64,000 bases of DNA from NCBI RefSeq assembly GCF_000425465.1, contig NZ_AUDM01000003.1, forward strand, positions 186,001-250,000, written 5' to 3'. Within the stretch, counting starts at the first letter, position 1. Each line of letters starts with the position of its first letter. Origin of the DNA: Flavobacterium filum DSM 17961. GTDB taxonomy: Bacteria > Bacteroidota > Bacteroidia > Flavobacteriales > Flavobacteriaceae. This document shows positions 61,075 through 64,000 of this stretch, one piece after another. A program made the translations under genes and the position numbers. The notes below the pieces were generated by a model. That model was given only the letters and a program-made list of their open reading frames with translations. It ran no database searches and was not told where the DNA came from.

Positions 61075-63054
61075 TTATTTGATGTTAATGTTCATTATCC
61101 AAATTTCTTCAAAGTAGGTATTATCAACATTCGTATAGTAAGTGATTAGGGCTTCACTCCAATCCGAATGTTTTTTTAGATACACATACCTGAAATTGTT
61201 TTTTGGGTTAATAAAATAATGGGCGTTTATACCTTGTTTTTTTAGCTTTTGAATAAAATCATCAGCAAAAGCAGGTTCAGAAAAAACATTAGCAATAATG
61301 TAAAATCCGGGTTCTTGATTTTCTACTTGTAAAAAATTTCCTTTTTTGGCAGTAGCTCTTTTTTTGTCGGTCAGTCTGGAATAGTACTCTTTGATTTCTT
61401 CATCGGTTAAAGTAAATTTTGAGTTGGTATTTGTTTTTGGTTCTTCTTTTTTGAGTTGGGAAATTTTAGCTTCCAATTCATTTTGTTTTGAATTATTTTT
61501 TTGAGATGACAATTTGATTTCTTCTCTTTTAGTAGAAGACTTCATATTAGATAATTTGTTTTCTAAATCACTTTTACTTTCTTTTTTGGCTGGGCTATTT
61601 TCGTTTTTTATAGTTGTTTTTGTGGTGGTTTCGATTGTTTTTTCCTCCGTAACAGTGGTTGATTTTGGTTCACAGTTACAATCTTTTTCAGCAATGGTTT
61701 TTTCTAAACGCTCAATGTATTGCATCATGTTGTCAATGCGTTTTTCAAAATCACCCTTTTTTAATTGTTCTTCAGCATCTTGTTTCAAAATGATTTCCAA
61801 TAGTTTTAGATGTCTTTCATCCAACGTCATTTTTAATTTTTCAACTTCAATTTCTTTGTTGTACGTTTTTGTATCTTCATTTTCCTCATTTTCGTATTCC
61901 TCCTCTTCTTCCATTTTAACATTTGCTTTTAAAGGTTTTTTCTTTTTCAAAGCTGTTTTCTTTGACTTTGGAGCCGGTTCAATTACAATCGGTTCTTCAG
62001 CAATGTCTTCATATTCTTCTTCCTCTTCTTCCAATTCATCCACTTCTTCTAAAGGTTGTTTGATAGCTTTTGGTTTTTTTGCCAGAACTGTAGTTTTCTT
62101 TTTTGGAAGAACTTTTCTTTGCACATTTTCCTCATTTTCTTTTCCGGCAAATCGATAAGAAAGCGTAATTTCATGCGTTGGACCAAAATTTACCAATCCA
62201 TCGTTTATGACTCTTTCATAGGCATAACCCAATGATAATTTTTTGGTAAAATGAGCTCCAACACCAATATTTACGCCATAAAAATCATCAATCCCGGCTT
62301 GCACCCAACCTAAATTTGGGAAGTTGGTTATCACCGAACCACCATACACAAAATCATCCGTTTGATTCATTTTTCCTCTGGCAATCAATCTAAAAAATCC
62401 GTTTTCAAACAAGCCTTCTTGGTTTTGCATTTGATGATGATACATTACATGACCGGTATAGGTTTTTTGTGCATATTCTTTTACCATCTTACTGGATTTA
62501 AAATCATAATCCACAAAATTTTCAGCATAAACACCAAAATCAAAACTTCCCCATGTTACATTTAAAGCTGGTTTTACTGATAATAAAGAATTATTCCGCA
62601 ATGCCATTATAGCTGGATCAGGTTCGTTGGTTACGGCTCTGTTTCGATCCACACCACTGTTGTAATACGCAACGTTGAAACCTAATGTCAACTTTACTTT
62701 TTCACGAATCGGAATTTGATAGGCATAGTTTCCTACGCCACCAAAACTGGTAATAATTCCTAAATTCTGCTGATAAATTCCAATCCCCACTCCTGCTCTT
62801 TCGCCATATTTCCCGGAATAAGAAAGCATATATAATTCAGGAGAATCATCAAATTGAATCCATTGATTACGATGATATAATGTGATATACGAATCATTTT
62901 CTCGTACTGCAGAAAAAGTAGGATTCATCATGAATCGATTTAATAATAAAGTGTTTTGTGTTGGTATCGTAAACGTCAATATAGGAGTATCTTGTGCTTG
63001 CAAATTTGCAAACACAACACCTGTAAACATTATGATTATCAACTTTTTAAACAT
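61075..63054 (-). CDS. sprD: PorP/SprF family protein with charged linker and SPOR-like C-terminus (SprD-like)
   Basis: 659 residues. Signal peptide MFKKLIIIMFTGVVFANLQAQ. Residues about 22-305 are a PorP/SprF barrel (LLNRFMMNPTFSAVRENDSYITLYHRNQWIQFD, GVGIGIYQQNLGIITSFGGVGNYAYQIP, KLSLGYAYERVINDGLVNFGPTHEITLSYRF). A linker of acidic (DELEEEEEEYEDI) and lysine-rich blocks with coiled-coil character follows. The end (GFYIIANVFSEPAFADDFIQKLKKQGINAHYFINPKNNFRYVYLKKHSDWSEALITYY) resembles a SPOR peptidoglycan-binding domain. It could link the outer-membrane barrel to the cell wall. Symbol is by order with sprC-sprD-sprB-sprF, not by direct comparison. Confidence 0.7.
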   Translation of the reverse strand: MFKKLIIIMFTGVVFANLQAQDTPILTFTIPTQNTLLLNRFMMNPTFSAVRENDSYITLYHRNQWIQFDDSPELYMLSYSGKYGERAGVGIGIYQQNLGIITSFGGVGNYAYQIPIREKVKLTLGFNVAYYNSGVDRNRAVTNEPDPAIMALRNNSLLSVKPALNVTWGSFDFGVYAENFVDYDFKSSKMVKEYAQKTYTGHVMYHHQMQNQEGLFENGFFRLIARGKMNQTDDFVYGGSVITNFPNLGWVQAGIDDFYGVNIGVGAHFTKKLSLGYAYERVINDGLVNFGPTHEITLSYRFAGKENEENVQRKVLPKKKTTVLAKKPKAIKQPLEEVDELEEEEEEYEDIAEEPIVIEPAPKSKKTALKKKKPLKANVKMEEEEEYENEENEDTKTYNKEIEVEKLKMTLDERHLKLLEIILKQDAEEQLKKGDFEKRIDNMMQYIERLEKTIAEKDCNCEPKSTTVTEEKTIETTTKTTIKNENSPAKKESKSDLENKLSNMKSSTKREEIKLSSQKNNSKQNELEAKISQLKKEEPKTNTNSKFTLTDEEIKEYYSRLTDKKRATAKKGNFLQVENQEPGFYIIANVFSEPAFADDFIQKLKKQGINAHYFINPKNNFRYVYLKKHSDWSEALITYYTNVDNTYFEEIWIMNINIK

Positions 63055-63056
63055 TA

Positions 63057-64000
63057 TTATTCGATTACGGTTATAGAACCTCTTTTAATAATTTCGTCAT
63101 TTTCAGAAATGGTATAGTAAAATACCGGTTCTGTTTTGGCATATTCCAAAGTAGAATTTGGCCAGTTATTTTGATAATTTCTAGCTCTAAAAACGACTTT
63201 CCCTTTTGGCGAATAAATAATTACTTCTACCTCTTCTTTGTTCACATATTCATTCGGAATTGACCAAAAATCATTGATTCCATCGCTATTTATTGTAATT
63301 ACATTTGGTACAACAATGCTTGTGTTTTCTACTACTGTTACGGTGAATGTTTTTGTGAATTCACAATCTCCTATGGTTCCGATAATGGTATAAGTTCCGG
63401 CTTGTGAAACAGAAAATGTATTGCCGGTTGCAATGATTTCATTATTTAAATACCAAGTATAATTATCTACACTACTTGCAATAACTTCTCTTGAACCACC
63501 TTGAATAATTGTTATCGCGTCGGCTATGTTTAATGTAATTCCATTTGTTGTGATGATATCAATAGCAATAGTATTCGATGAATATGTACATCCATCATAA
63601 TCAATCGTCATAAAGTAATTTCCGGGTTCAGTTACGGTAATTGAATTTCCGGTACCGATTTCAGCGTTATTTTCAATAGAAAACCAGGTGAGAATATAAT
63701 CCGGATTTGTAATATCTGATGATAAGGTTACGCTTCCTCCCGATTCGCATAAAACTCCATTAGATGATAAACTAAAATCATCTGAAATACCCAACTTTAT
63801 TTCTACAACATTTGAAATAACAGAACTAAAACCTGGAATGGAAACGCGTAATTCATATAAACCATTTTCTAAATAAGACGCAATGTTATAAGTTGTAGTA
63901 GAGGATGAAAGTACTAATTCTCCATCCTTAAACCATTCATATACATAACCATACGAATTGTTTAAAACGGATATTGTTTCGGATGCACTTACAGCATTAA
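63057..64000 (-). CDS. T9SS type B sorting-domain protein with PKD/Ig-like domains (SprC-like), 5' end outside window
   Basis: At least 314 residues are visible; the frame is open to the edge and no start or signal peptide is seen. Two or three Ig/PKD-like modules (GLYELRVSIPGFSS, VLCESGGSVTLSSDITNPDYILTWF, SITVTEPGNYFMTIDYDGC, NTFSVSQAGTYTIIGTIGDCEFTKTF) lead to the gliding motility-associated sorting domain (VPNVITINSDGINDFWSIPNEYVNKEEVEVIIYSPKGKVVF, YYTISENDEIIKRGSITVIE). The first in-frame TTG upstream of GISDDF is not a real start. The stop lies 2 nt before the SprD-like gene, so these genes form one operon. Confidence 0.8.
   Translation of the reverse strand, partial: NAVSASETISVLNNSYGYVYEWFKDGELVLSSSTTTYNIASYLENGLYELRVSIPGFSSVISNVVEIKLGISDDFSLSSNGVLCESGGSVTLSSDITNPDYILTWFSIENNAEIGTGNSITVTEPGNYFMTIDYDGCTYSSNTIAIDIITTNGITLNIADAITIIQGGSREVIASSVDNYTWYLNNEIIATGNTFSVSQAGTYTIIGTIGDCEFTKTFTVTVVENTSIVVPNVITINSDGINDFWSIPNEYVNKEEVEVIIYSPKGKVVFRARNYQNNWPNSTLEYAKTEPVFYYTISENDEIIKRGSITVIE

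Noticed and set aside
61514..62158. Plus-strand 214-codon frame, rich in Ser and Phe
   Set aside because: Antisense to the charged linker of the SprD-like protein, where Glu/Lys codons give Ser/Phe on the other strand.
63792..63794. TTG start of the last gene
   Set aside because: The frame stays open upstream to the window edge with a further Ig-like domain; no start is in the window.

Overview
The window is a chromosomal piece of a Flavobacteriaceae bacterium, most likely Flavobacterium. The evidence is very low GC, upstream elements of the Bacteroidetes type (-7 TAnnTTTG), little Shine-Dalgarno signal, type IX secretion (T9SS) sorting tails, PorP/SprF and SprB-repeat proteins, a CrtY lycopene cyclase, and GIN-domain and DUF2007 genes typical of that family. 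No rRNA, phage or IS transposase was seen; one tRNA (Cys) is present.

1-26 kb is housekeeping plus a large surface-polysaccharide locus. After the partial purD (1-980) come a CapK-like adenylating enzyme, a minus-strand block (GT2, initiating sugar-phosphate transferase, UDP-glucuronate decarboxylase, O-antigen ligase/polymerase) and a divergent plus-strand block (flippase, GT2, two methyltransferases, a large membrane protein, a second Wzy-like protein, GT4). A lipoprotein gene follows, then WecG-type GT, GDP-mannose 3,5-epimerase and a third Wzy-like protein. A minus-strand run ends the locus: M23 peptidase, GH3-like ligase, DUF6909-like protein, Wzz-like protein, RfbA, RfbC, RfbD. Together they describe a Wzx/Wzy-type pathway using UDP-xylose, dTDP-L-rhamnose (rfbB is not here) and a GDP-mannose-derived L-sugar.

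26-42 kb is an accessory region: tatA, an AbiEii/DUF6922 pair, a 14-repeat secreted protein flanked by direct copies of the tex 3' end, tex, a Fic protein, an ATPase/DUF4143 protein and an XRE regulator with conspicuous operator-like repeats, a secreted/lipoprotein operon with an SBBP-repeat T9SS cargo, a CDF metal transporter, rpiB, a YdeI-like gene and crtY.

42-48.8 kb holds a 0.8 kb AT-rich non-coding stretch with clustered DnaA-box-like 9-mers, then DUF2007, RNase R, GIN-domain, LysE-family and GldM-like genes, tRNA-Cys and folB.

48.8-64 kb is a motility/adhesin operon on the minus strand, in the order known for F. johnsoniae sprC-sprD-sprB-sprF: an incomplete T9SS type B cargo, a PorP/SprF protein with a SPOR-like tail, a 3744-residue SprB-like adhesin and a second PorP/SprF protein.

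The most interesting signals are non-coding or structural: the tex 3'-end duplication bracketing the propeller gene; a 13-bp repeat with an exact 41-bp period at the Fic promoter; palindromes around the XRE/ATPase promoters; intergenic repeats that appear to have entered coding frames of rfbD, GH3 and tex; a tRNA-Cys-like remnant containing a palindrome; and 240-residue super-repeats in the giant adhesin.
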